A model generated the notes under the pieces. It was given only the letters and a program-made list of their open reading frames with translations. It had not been told where the DNA came from and did not search any database. A program made the position numbers and the translations under genes. Shown here piece by piece: positions 1-5,504 of a stretch of 6,328 nt of DNA; positions within the stretch are counted from its first letter, which is position 1, and each line of letters opens with the position of its first letter. This stretch comes from JAEDES01 sp964470055 (GTDB lineage Bacteria > Bacillota_I > Bacilli_A > RF39 > UBA660): assembly GCA_964470055.1 (NCBI GenBank), contig CAYXZZ010000066.1, positions 1-6,328 on the forward strand, given 5' to 3'.

Positions 1-18
1 TCGAATGTACCGATTATG

Positions 19-47
19 ATTATACTAAAAAAAGTATTAAATTGCAA
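19..47 (-). promoter_or_regulatory. Promoter for a gene beyond the left edge
   Basis: The minus strand has TTGCAA (42-47), a 17-bp spacer and a consensus TATAAT (19-24). It is directed out of the window to the left and is embedded in the terminator hairpin of the previous unit. Its spacing and TTGC-type -35 match the two promoters of the small-protein cluster, so the cluster may continue. No gene is visible in the remaining 18 bases. Confidence 0.6.
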
Positions 48-56
48 TACTTTTTT
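28..56 (-). terminator. Bidirectional terminator after the 126-aa gene
   Basis: A perfect 11-bp inverted repeat (arms 28-38 and 46-56, AAAAAAGTATT with AATACTTTTTT) surrounds a 7-base loop. Both strands end in a run of at least six T residues, so it could also stop transcription arriving from the left. The stem is A-T rich. The -35 box of the promoter at 19-47 lies in its loop and arm. Confidence 0.7.
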
Positions 57-98
57 ATCATAATTTGCTTATTTTGCGGCACATTTCCCACATTATTT

Positions 99-479
99 TT
101 ATTTTTTTATAAGTGTTTTGTCAGCAATTTGTTTTTTATCAAGCAACAATTGATCTTTTTCAGTAAATGTAAGTTCTTTATCATCTAACATTGCAGATAA
201 TTCGGCTAATTTTTCGTCATCTAAAGATTCAACATATGCTTGTGTATCTCTGACACTATTTAGTACATTTTGATAAGATGCCTCTTGAGAAAACCCTGTT
301 CCAATTGTTGCAGAAGATGCTACTGCACCTATAATAGTTGGTGTTACTTTGAAGCCAATTGCTTCAACTTTTCCTTCTTTATCTTTTTCAAGTTTAATTC
401 CTGATGTTGATGTGATTGCTGGTGATGCAAGTAACCCGTATCCTGTTACCATTGTGCTTGTGTGTAATGTTTCTAACAT
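99..479 (-). CDS. Hypothetical protein, 126 aa, VRDT-YVES motif paralogue
   Basis: The family is not recognised. The first 65 residues are rich in Thr, Ser, Gly and Ala. They include two mildly hydrophobic stretches (TMVTGYGLLASPAITS; TPTIIGAVASSATIGTG) around a charged turn, KLEKDKEGKVEA. They are too polar for confident membrane helices, but could insert or pack with another hydrophobic protein. Residues 76-106 carry the shared motif (VRDTQAYVESLDDEKL onward to KELTFT), 15 of 31 identical to the 107-aa protein. A charged Lys/Asp/Leu-rich tail follows. It is coupled to the 320-aa membrane-hairpin gene, one base downstream of its stop, and ends about 40 bp before a bidirectional terminator. 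Confidence 0.85.
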   Translation of the reverse strand: MLETLHTSTMVTGYGLLASPAITSTSGIKLEKDKEGKVEAIGFKVTPTIIGAVASSATIGTGFSQEASYQNVLNSVRDTQAYVESLDDEKLAELSAMLDDKELTFTEKDQLLLDKKQIADKTLIKK

Positions 480-480
480 A

Positions 481-1443
481 TTATTTCTTTCCTCCTATAC
501 TTTTTTGAACTCCAATTTGTTGAGGAATTAGTTGTTCAAAACCAATTCTTTCTTCCATCATTTTTTCTATTTCTAATCTTATATCTTCTGAATTTTGTTG
601 CGTTTTATTAGTTTCTACATAAACTTGTTGAGGCTGTATTACTTTAGGGGATTCTTCTTGTTGTTCTTCTTTTGGCTGTTGATGCTTACTTCCCTCAGGC
701 TGTGATTGTGGTTTTCTTTTAGCATTGGCCTTTGCAACCGTTTGAATCATTTTACGTAATTCTTCGGCTTCCTCTTTTGTTTTTACGTTAGCAATTAATT
801 GTTCTATTGTTGGTATATTCATTGTACTTTCGATACTTCTAGCATATACTTTTGCTGCTTGACTATAGTTTGCTACATTATTTTTATTTCTATTTTGCTC
901 TCTTTTTCGAAGAGATTCTTCGATTATTTTGTAGCGATAAATGTGACTATTTTGAATATTTATACATTGAAAGTTTACGAATGCACCGATTAATTCATAG
1001 GCTATACCTATTGATGCAAAGACTGGAAATATGCCTAATGCTAGGCCTCCTGATAATGCTGCAAGCAAGATTGCATTTCTAATTAATCCTTTTTTATGAA
1101 CACTTTTATTCCAGTTTAAATAATATAGAAACTCAGTTGGTTTATTTTCATCCATGTGATAGTTTCTGTTTTGTTCTCTGTTAAGTTCTCTACGCATGGC
1201 TATTTTTTGATTTCTACAATCATTTATTATCTTTTGACGCTCACTATCATTTTTAGCACGTTTCAAAGACTTTTCTCTTCTTCTATCACAATACTTATCA
1301 TAATGTGTTATGAAATTTGGAAAAACTTTCTTGATAACTTTAAATTTCAGTTCTTCTGTTTTTAAAACAACTTTTTGAAATTTCTTTGCTCCTAGTTTGT
1401 CACAAAGAGCAATTTTCTTTTTGTATTCTTCCTTTGTTATCAT
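481..1443 (-). CDS. Hypothetical protein, 320 aa, with a predicted membrane hairpin
   Basis: The family is not recognised. Residues 1-120 are very basic and likely helical, rich in Lys, Arg and Asn. Residues about 121-160 are hydrophobic (LIRNAILLAALSGGLALGIF, then VFASIGIAYELIGAFVNF) and fit two closely spaced membrane helices. Both flanks are positively charged, so both long arms should face the cytoplasm. Residues 165-240 are again charged and helical (EESLRKREQNRNK; TKEEAEELRKMIQTVAKANAKRK). Residues 245-285 are a low-complexity Gln/Glu/Pro/Ser linker, and the last 30 form a short charged helix ending in GGKK. There is no signal peptide or catalytic motif. The start has an AAGGGG site eight bases upstream and a good promoter. 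The 126-aa gene begins one base after its stop, so the two are coupled and may work together. A membrane-anchored scaffold is possible, but unproven. Confidence 0.85.
   Translation of the reverse strand: MITKEEYKKKIALCDKLGAKKFQKVVLKTEELKFKVIKKVFPNFITHYDKYCDRRREKSLKRAKNDSERQKIINDCRNQKIAMRRELNREQNRNYHMDENKPTEFLYYLNWNKSVHKKGLIRNAILLAALSGGLALGIFPVFASIGIAYELIGAFVNFQCINIQNSHIYRYKIIEESLRKREQNRNKNNVANYSQAAKVYARSIESTMNIPTIEQLIANVKTKEEAEELRKMIQTVAKANAKRKPQSQPEGSKHQQPKEEQQEESPKVIQPQQVYVETNKTQQNSEDIRLEIEKMMEERIGFEQLIPQQIGVQKSIGGKK
491..496 (-). promoter_or_regulatory. Ribosome binding site for the 126-aa gene inside the 320-aa gene
   Basis: AGGAGG on the minus strand lies in the last codons of the 320-aa gene (encoding GGKK), 11 bases before the ATG at 477-479. 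Only one base separates the upstream TAA from this ATG. This supports translational coupling and fixes the start of the 126-aa protein. Confidence 0.8.
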
Positions 1444-1477
1444 ATTCCCAACCCCTTGTTCATATTGAACGGCTCTT

Positions 1478-1506
1478 ATTATACCATAAAATCATTAAAA
1501 AAGCAA
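1478..1506 (-). promoter_or_regulatory. Promoter of the 320-aa/126-aa gene pair
   Basis: The minus strand carries TTGCTT (1501-1506), a 17-bp spacer and a consensus TATAAT (1478-1483) with a TGG extension. Transcription would start near 1471, about 28 bases before the ATG. A perfect 5-3-5 inverted repeat, GTTCA-ATA-TGAAC (1458-1470), lies between this start and the ribosome site and could be an operator or a small leader hairpin. Confidence 0.7.
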
Positions 1507-1520
1507 CCGGTTATTGTTGC
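1497..1520 (-). terminator. Weak terminator after the 107-aa gene, interlaced with the next promoter
   Basis: GCAAC (1516-1520) and GTTGC (1503-1507) on the minus strand form a 5-bp stem with an 8-base loop holding the stop codon, followed by six T residues. The stem is short, so termination may be incomplete. Its 3' arm and T-run overlap the -35 box of the next promoter. Confidence 0.4.
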
Positions 1521-1834
1521 GTAGTCTTTTTATATACTTTTGGAAGTTCTTCTTCTAAAGGTTCCTCTAGGGTAAATTCTAATTCTTTTTCGGATATTAG
1601 TGTGTTTGCTCTTGATAGTTCTTCTTCGGTCATTGATTCGACATAAGAATATGTATCACGAACTCGCATCACTTCATCTGGAATATTTATACTATCTAAA
1701 AGCGATGTAATAGTTGTACATATTGCTGTCGTTCTTAAATCATCATCTTCTAATGAAGTACCTGTACTATATAGTTCACTAAGAAGAGTTGTTGTATTTG
1801 GTAAGTTATATATAATTAAATCTAGCAATGTCAT
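1511..1834 (-). CDS. Hypothetical protein, 107 aa, VRDT-YVES motif paralogue
   Basis: The family is not recognised. The N-terminal half is Thr/Ser/Leu-rich with no signal peptide; the C-terminal half is strongly acidic. Residues 58-88 (VRDTYSYVESMTEEEL onward to KELEFT) match residues 76-106 of the 126-aa protein at 15 of 31 positions without gaps, far beyond chance for neighbouring small genes. The end, KVYKKTTQQ, resembles the 116-aa protein. It lies 5 bp after the 116-aa gene, with the ribosome site inside that gene, so the two form a coupled operon. The stop codon lies within a terminator-like hairpin. The N-terminal halves of the three paralogues do not align by eye, so the shared C-terminal part may be a common targeting or interaction segment; that is inference. 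Confidence 0.85.
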   Translation of the reverse strand: MTLLDLIIYNLPNTTTLLSELYSTGTSLEDDDLRTTAICTTITSLLDSINIPDEVMRVRDTYSYVESMTEEELSRANTLISEKELEFTLEEPLEEELPKVYKKTTQQ

Positions 1835-1839
1835 TGTTT

Positions 1840-2190
1840 TTACTCCTTTGCTGTATCAAAACTTTGTAATGGCTTTTTAGTATATACTTTAGTAGATACA
1901 ATTTCATCAATACTTTCTGGTGTTAAATCTATTTCGGCAGTTTTTTCGGCAAGTAATTCATCATATCTTTTTAAATCCCAATCTGGTAACACTTCAACAT
2001 AAGTTATCATTTCATTTATTAAAGATATTTCGTTAATTTCTTTGTTTTTTAATGCTTGTGCTAGAATTGTTGCATATATGCCGTCTTCTTGATCATAGAT
2101 ATATTCACCTGTAAATGTTATGGCATCTGTTGCTAAAGAGGTAAAAAAAGTGCTACCATATTTAGCAATAATTGGTTCTATTATAGACAT
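1840..2190 (-). CDS. Hypothetical protein, 116 aa, paralogue of the small-protein set
   Basis: I do not recognise this family. The protein is acidic, likely cytosolic and mostly helical, without a signal peptide or clear membrane segment. Residues 64-90 (YVEVLPDWDLKRYDELLAEK and on to LT) align without gaps up to E86 with the 107-aa product, sharing Y64, V65, E66, L73, R75, L79, E82, K83 and E86 at the same residue numbers. Both also carry KVYxKK near the C-terminus. It is the most divergent of three related small proteins here. The start is supported by an AGGGGG site six bases upstream and by a promoter just before it. The next gene starts 5 bp after its stop. Confidence 0.85.
   Translation of the reverse strand: MSIIEPIIAKYGSTFFTSLATDAITFTGEYIYDQEDGIYATILAQALKNKEINEISLINEMITYVEVLPDWDLKRYDELLAEKTAEIDLTPESIDEIVSTKVYTKKPLQSFDTAKE
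1843..1849 (-). promoter_or_regulatory. Ribosome binding site for the 107-aa gene inside the end of the upstream gene
   Basis: AAAGGAG on the minus strand forms the last two codons and one preceding base of the 116-aa gene. Its TAA follows at once, and the next ATG is eight bases from the site. Ribosomes finishing one gene are placed to start the other, so the two products are probably made in fixed proportion. This also fixes the start of the 107-aa protein. Confidence 0.8.
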
Positions 2191-2212
2191 ATAAATCCCC
2201 CTAAGTTGCTAT

Positions 2213-2241
2213 ATTGTACCACAATAATTATTCTGATGCAA
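2213..2241 (-). promoter_or_regulatory. Promoter of the 116-aa/107-aa gene pair
   Basis: The minus strand has TTGCAT (2236-2241), a 17-bp spacer and TACAAT (2213-2218), with a TGG extension before the -10 box. It lies 22 bp before the ATG and begins two bases after the truA stop codon. A 5-3-5 inverted repeat (ATTGT-GGT-ACAAT, 2213-2225) covers the -10 box and could be an operator, though such short repeats are common in AT-rich DNA. Confidence 0.65.
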
Positions 2242-2243
2242 CA

Positions 2244-2978
2244 TTATTTATAGGTAATACTTGTTAAATACAATCCTTCTGGTGGAGCGGTTTTTCCTGA
2301 TGTTGTTCTATCTTTACTTTCAAGAATTTTTTCCACATCTTTTGTGGATATTTTATTTTCTCCAACTTTTATTAATATTCCTGCCATGTTTCTTACCTGG
2401 TAACGTAAGAATCCATCACCTTCGAATGTGATTATTAATAAGTTGCCATCTTGTTCGACAGAAGCTTTTGTTATAGTACGAATACAATTTTCTTTTTCTT
2501 TGTTGTCGGTTACGAAGGCTCGAAAATCATGAGTTCCAATAAAGACTTTAATAGCATCTTTCATGGCTTCAATATTCAATTTATAGTTATATTGAAAGAC
2601 GTAGTTTCTACTAATGGGATCGTATTCTCCTAAATTAATATAATATTTATATTCTTTACTTTTTACATTGTATCTAGCATGAAATTCATCTGGAACAATT
2701 TTTGTCTCAATTACATGTATATCTGATGGTAAATTACTGTTCATTGCTCTTTTTAGTTTGTGTTCAGTAATGTTCACACTTAGATCGGCATGGCCATATT
2801 GGCATAAGGCATGAACTCCTCGATCAGTTCTACCTGTTGCAGTAATGGTAGTTTTTTGGCCGTTATTTATTATTTTTAATGCTTCCTCTAATTTATCTTG
2901 AATTGTGGAAAGACCTTTTTGAGATTGATAGCCATTATATGCTGCTCCATCATAAGAAAATTTTATCAAGAATCTCAT
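2244..2978 (-). CDS. truA: tRNA pseudouridine(38-40) synthase TruA
   Basis: TruA converts uridines 38-40 in the anticodon stem-loop of many tRNAs to pseudouridine. The 244-aa product is of normal length. It has the N-terminal YDGAAYNGYQSQ segment (9-20), the catalytic aspartate D52 in GRTDRGVHA (49-57), the KEYKYYI stretch (108-114) where the family's active-site tyrosine lies, HDFRAF (150-155), RYQVRNMAG (192-200) and the closing PPEGLYLTSI. The start has an ideal AAGGAGGT site seven bases upstream. It follows the EcfA2-like gene by 21 bp, so it is probably transcribed with the two ATPase genes. No terminator is evident after its stop, and the promoter of the next gene begins almost at once. 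Confidence 0.97.
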   Translation of the reverse strand: MRFLIKFSYDGAAYNGYQSQKGLSTIQDKLEEALKIINNGQKTTITATGRTDRGVHALCQYGHADLSVNITEHKLKRAMNSNLPSDIHVIETKIVPDEFHARYNVKSKEYKYYINLGEYDPISRNYVFQYNYKLNIEAMKDAIKVFIGTHDFRAFVTDNKEKENCIRTITKASVEQDGNLLIITFEGDGFLRYQVRNMAGILIKVGENKISTKDVEKILESKDRTTSGKTAPPEGLYLTSITYK

Positions 2979-2999
2979 TTGTTACCTCCTTACTAATAT

Positions 3000-3788
3000 T
3001 TAGATGTGTTTATAAATATCTTTAATAATATCTCTTACATCTTTGTGATAATCTATTTTTACTTCTTTTTTCTTTTTCGCAATATAGGTAAATTCTACTA
3101 TATCTGGTATTTCAAATTTGTTTCTTTTTAAATAGTCAACTCGTAGATATAATTCATTGGTTGGACCTGTTAAAAATATTTCATCATTTTTTAGAAATAT
3201 CATTTCTTTAGTATATTGGTATAGTTTATTACTGTCATCAGTTGAAATAATGATTGTTTTTTTGAATTGCTCTTTTAAACGTTGAAGGAGTATCACTAAT
3301 ATTTTTTCATTTTGTTTATCTAGAAATTTGAATGGTTCATCTAGAATAATAATATCTGGGTTTGATAATAGACTTAGTGATATTTGAAGTAGTTTTTTCT
3401 CAGAAGATGATAGATTTACTATATCTTTGTTTAAGATATTTTCGTCTAATCCAATTATTTTTAAAGAGTCTTTTATTTTTTTGATTGGATCTTTTATAAC
3501 TAGATTATTTTTTACTATATAATCTGTCATTATATTTAAAACATTATGCTGATGTGTTTTTATTTTTCTATCTACGTAGGAAATCTTCTTTCGATATTCA
3601 TTTATATTGTCTTTGGTAATCTTGATATTTTCATTAGTGGTTAATTGACCTTTATTTAGTTTTTTCAATGAAACGAGTGAAAGAAACTCCTCTTTGTTTG
3701 ATCCTGTTACACCATAAATTGTCTCTGAATTTATATCTAGGCTTAGACTTTTTTCTTTGTAGGTATAGTTAATAAATTTTAATTCCAT
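3000..3788 (-). CDS. EcfA2-like ABC ATPase, catalytically degenerate
   Basis: This 262-aa protein is the partner of the upstream EcfA1-like ATPase. The EcfA2 identity rests on gene order and on the tail, IPDIVEFTYIAKK followed by DVRDIIKDIYK (227-260). Its losses differ from those of the partner. The P-loop reads GVTGSNKEE (26-34), without the final glycine before lysine and without the Ser/Thr that binds magnesium. The Q-loop is unrecognisable, and the signature is LSSSE (126-130). The switch histidine is D184. Walker B with its glutamate (IIILDEP, 146-152) and the D-loop (FLD, 155-157) are kept. No strong ribosome site is visible near the ATG, which lies inside the end of the preceding gene, so expression probably depends on coupling. 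An EcfT membrane subunit would be expected next; truA follows instead after 21 bp. Confidence 0.8.
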   Translation of the reverse strand: MELKFINYTYKEKSLSLDINSETIYGVTGSNKEEFLSLVSLKKLNKGQLTTNENIKITKDNINEYRKKISYVDRKIKTHQHNVLNIMTDYIVKNNLVIKDPIKKIKDSLKIIGLDENILNKDIVNLSSSEKKLLQISLSLLSNPDIIILDEPFKFLDKQNEKILVILLQRLKEQFKKTIIISTDDSNKLYQYTKEMIFLKNDEIFLTGPTNELYLRVDYLKRNKFEIPDIVEFTYIAKKKKEVKIDYHKDVRDIIKDIYKHI

Positions 3789-4573
3789 AATGTATCAACC
3801 ATCCTATCCATGTCTAATTCTATATTTTTTATTAAATCATAATCTCGCAGTTTAACTGATAAATCCATCATAAATGGAAGAGTTAAGCCTGCTTTATTTA
3901 AGATGTTGTCTTTTTCTAAAACTTCTAGTGGTGTTCCTTCAAGGACAATCTCACTATCATTTATTATGTAGATGTAATCACTCTTAAGGGCTGCTTCTAA
4001 ATTATTGGTAGTCATAATTATAGTGGTATTATTCTCTTGATTAATTGTTTTTAACTCTTCAATCAGTTCTAATAAATCTTTCTTAGAAAAATACGGACTT
4101 AAATCATCAATTAAAATTATTCTAGGTGACTTTATTACTGAAATAGCCAATTGTAATTTAATAATTTCTTCATCAGAAAGATTTTCAACAGAAGTTGTGA
4201 AAAGTTTAGTTAATTTGAAAATTTTAGCGACTTCTTTTATTCTTTTTTGACGAATATCTTTTGGTAATGGGGTTGATAGTTGATATGATAATTCATCTTC
4301 AACAGTTGATTGATGAAATGTTACTTCTAGTGGAATCACTGTTGACAAAAGAGAGGCCAATTCTGTTACTTTATAATCCTCTATTTTTTGATTGTATATT
4401 AATATAGAACTGGTTGTTTTTGTTTCATTACTAATTATTCTTAAAAGTGTTGTCTTTCCACAATTATTTGGCCCTGAGATAGTTATAAATCTTTCTTTTT
4501 CAAGGGCAAGACTAAAATTATGAAAAATATTTAGGTATGAAAGACCAATTATTTCTATACAATTTGTATTCAT
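3779..4573 (-). CDS. EcfA1-like ABC ATPase, catalytically degenerate
   Basis: By position (first ABC gene after rplQ, before a second ABC gene and truA) and by its tail (AGLTLPFMMDLSVKLR, residues 228-243) this is the EcfA1 ATPase of an energy-coupling-factor vitamin/metal transporter. The 264-aa length is normal. The Walker A loop is intact (GPNNCGKTT, 34-42). Other ATPase elements are not. The Q-loop glutamine is missing around 80-85. The signature is LSDEE (132-136) instead of LSGGQ. Walker B reads IILIDD, with D157 in place of the catalytic glutamate. The D-loop lacks its aspartate (SPYFSK), and the switch histidine is replaced by N190. It may bind ATP but normal hydrolysis is doubtful. 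The start has a GAGGTGAT site. The gene overlaps the next by 10 bp, so the pair is translationally coupled. The reading frame is undamaged, which argues against a recent pseudogene. Confidence 0.82.
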   Translation of the reverse strand: MNTNCIEIIGLSYLNIFHNFSLALEKERFITISGPNNCGKTTLLRIISNETKTTSSILIYNQKIEDYKVTELASLLSTVIPLEVTFHQSTVEDELSYQLSTPLPKDIRQKRIKEVAKIFKLTKLFTTSVENLSDEEIIKLQLAISVIKSPRIILIDDLSPYFSKKDLLELIEELKTINQENNTTIIMTTNNLEAALKSDYIYIINDSEIVLEGTPLEVLEKDNILNKAGLTLPFMMDLSVKLRDYDLIKNIELDMDRMVDTLWN

Positions 4574-4599
4574 AAAATCACCTCTACTTTTTCATAAGT

Positions 4600-4623
4600 A
4601 AAAATCAACACTTAGTTGATTTT
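4600..4623 (-). terminator. Terminator overlapping the dehydrogenase stop codon
   Basis: A perfect 9-bp inverted repeat (AAAATCAAC / GTTGATTTT on the minus strand, arms 4615-4623 and 4601-4609) has a 5-base loop holding the TAA stop, and the 3' arm ends in five T residues. The stem is mostly A-T, so termination may be partial. No convincing promoter follows before the next gene, so some read-through into the ecfA genes is likely. Confidence 0.5.
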
Positions 4624-5364
4624 CTTTTTTTGGATCTTATATGCTAGATGTAATAAAATTTTATCTGATGCAAATCTACCAAAGAATTTAGCACATTTCA
4701 TGGTAAAGCCTGGAATGATAAGCATTTTCTTTTTAAACATCTGATCAATTGCGTATTTAGCTACATAACTACTTTTTAATGGTTTTACTCCAAATCTAAC
4801 ACCTGCTACGTTATTGAAATTTGTATCAACTGGTCCCGGACATAGTACCGATATATGAACATTGGTACCTTTTTTCTTTTGTTCATAGTAAAGTGCTTCG
4901 GATAGTTGATATACATATGACTTAGTCGCATAGTATGTTGCCATAAGTGGCCCTGGTTGGAAGGCTGCGGAAGAGGCTACATTTAAAATGTATCCGGAAT
5001 TATTTTTTTCCATATCTTTTAAAAATGATTTTGTTAATAAATGGACTGCTTTTATATTAGTATCAATCATTTCTAATTCTCGATTTAGATCTGTTTCGGT
5101 AAAGTCTCCAAATACTCCAAATCCCGCATTATTGATTAGAATATCAATGTTTTCTTTTTTTGTTAGGACATATAGTTCTTTTACTTTCTGTTCATTAGAT
5201 AAATCCGCAACAATGATTGTTACTTTTGTTGGCAAGGATTCCTGAATGGCTTCTAGTTTTTCTTTATCCCTGGCTACTAAAATAAGTTCACATTTTTTTG
5301 TTGCAAGGTATCTAGCCATATCTAGACCAATACCCGATGATGCACCTGTTATCAATGCTTTCAT
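4612..5364 (-). CDS. SDR family NAD(P)-dependent oxidoreductase
   Basis: This is a classical short-chain dehydrogenase/reductase of 250 aa, expected to be cytosolic and NADP(H)-dependent; the substrate cannot be told from the sequence. The Rossmann fold begins with TGASSGIG (residues 6-13). An arginine at 32 after strand 2 (LVARDKEKL) suggests preference for NADP. VADLS (52-56) and NNAG (78-81) follow. The catalytic set is complete: N103, S131, Y144 and K148 (YYATK). CPGPVDTNF (175-183) is the usual post-catalytic loop. The sequence resembles the DltE/YqjQ-like branch of the family. The start has a GAGGTGG site five bases upstream. The gene sits between rplQ and the ecfA genes, which are usually adjacent, and has its own promoter and terminator, so it looks like an independent insertion into this block. 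Confidence 0.93.
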   Translation of the reverse strand: MKALITGASSGIGLDMARYLATKKCELILVARDKEKLEAIQESLPTKVTIIVADLSNEQKVKELYVLTKKENIDILINNAGFGVFGDFTETDLNRELEMIDTNIKAVHLLTKSFLKDMEKNNSGYILNVASSAAFQPGPLMATYYATKSYVYQLSEALYYEQKKKGTNVHISVLCPGPVDTNFNNVAGVRFGVKPLKSSYVAKYAIDQMFKKKMLIIPGFTMKCAKFFGRFASDKILLHLAYKIQKKKIN

Positions 5365-5388
5365 TCAACCACCTCATTTAATAATTTT

Positions 5389-5397
5389 ATTATAACA
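5389..5397 (-). promoter_or_regulatory. Extended -10 promoter for the dehydrogenase gene
   Basis: The minus strand reads TGT-TATAAT, a consensus -10 box (5389-5394) with the TGn extension. The hexamer 17 bp upstream (TAGAAA at 5412-5417) is a poor -35 match, so recognition would rest on the extended -10. It lies 24 bp before the ATG and just after the rplQ terminator, a sensible place for a promoter. Confidence 0.6.
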
Positions 5398-5430
5398 AAA
5401 TTTATGTTTTTTTTCTATTATTATGCAAAG

Positions 5431-5455
5431 AAAAAAGACAGATAGTTCTGCCTTT
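5431..5455 (-). terminator. Rho-independent terminator of the rpoA-rplQ operon
   Basis: On the minus strand, AAAGGCAGA and TCTGTCTTT form a 9-bp stem (one G-U pair) closed by a 4-base loop at 5443-5446. A run of T residues interrupted by one C follows. It lies about 50 bp after the rplQ stop codon and before the dehydrogenase promoter, so it probably closes the ribosomal-protein operon. Confidence 0.85.
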
Positions 5456-5504
5456 ATTACAATGTTGATTGAAGTTAGCCTTTGATTTATGTTTATTGTT
5501 AATA

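Noticed and set aside
2205..2242. Inverted pair GTTGC...GCAAC between truA and the 116-aa gene as a truA terminator
   Set aside because: The arms are only 5 bp, 28 bases apart, and no T-run follows; the GTTGC is part of the -35 region.
1..2243. Mobile element, CRISPR or toxin-antitoxin interpretation of the unknown cluster
   Set aside because: No transposase, integrase, terminal repeats, direct-repeat array or recognisable toxin fold is visible; the pairing of small genes alone is not enough.
349..2633. Plus-strand open frames of 60-86 codons at 349-531, 799-993, 852-1082, 1156-1365, 1386-1646 and 2451-2633
   Set aside because: They lie antisense to well-supported minus-strand genes, are rich in Phe/Ser/Leu/Ile/Tyr as expected from the complement of AT-rich Lys/Asn/Glu codons, and show no recognisable domain.
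4574..4611. Dedicated promoter for the ecfA-like/truA genes
   Set aside because: TTGATT and TATGAA can be found in the gap, but they are only a few bases apart, and no hexamer pair with 16-18 bp spacing fits.
4988..5245. Plus-strand open frame of 85 codons inside the dehydrogenase gene
   Set aside because: It is the antisense shadow of a gene with complete catalytic motifs.
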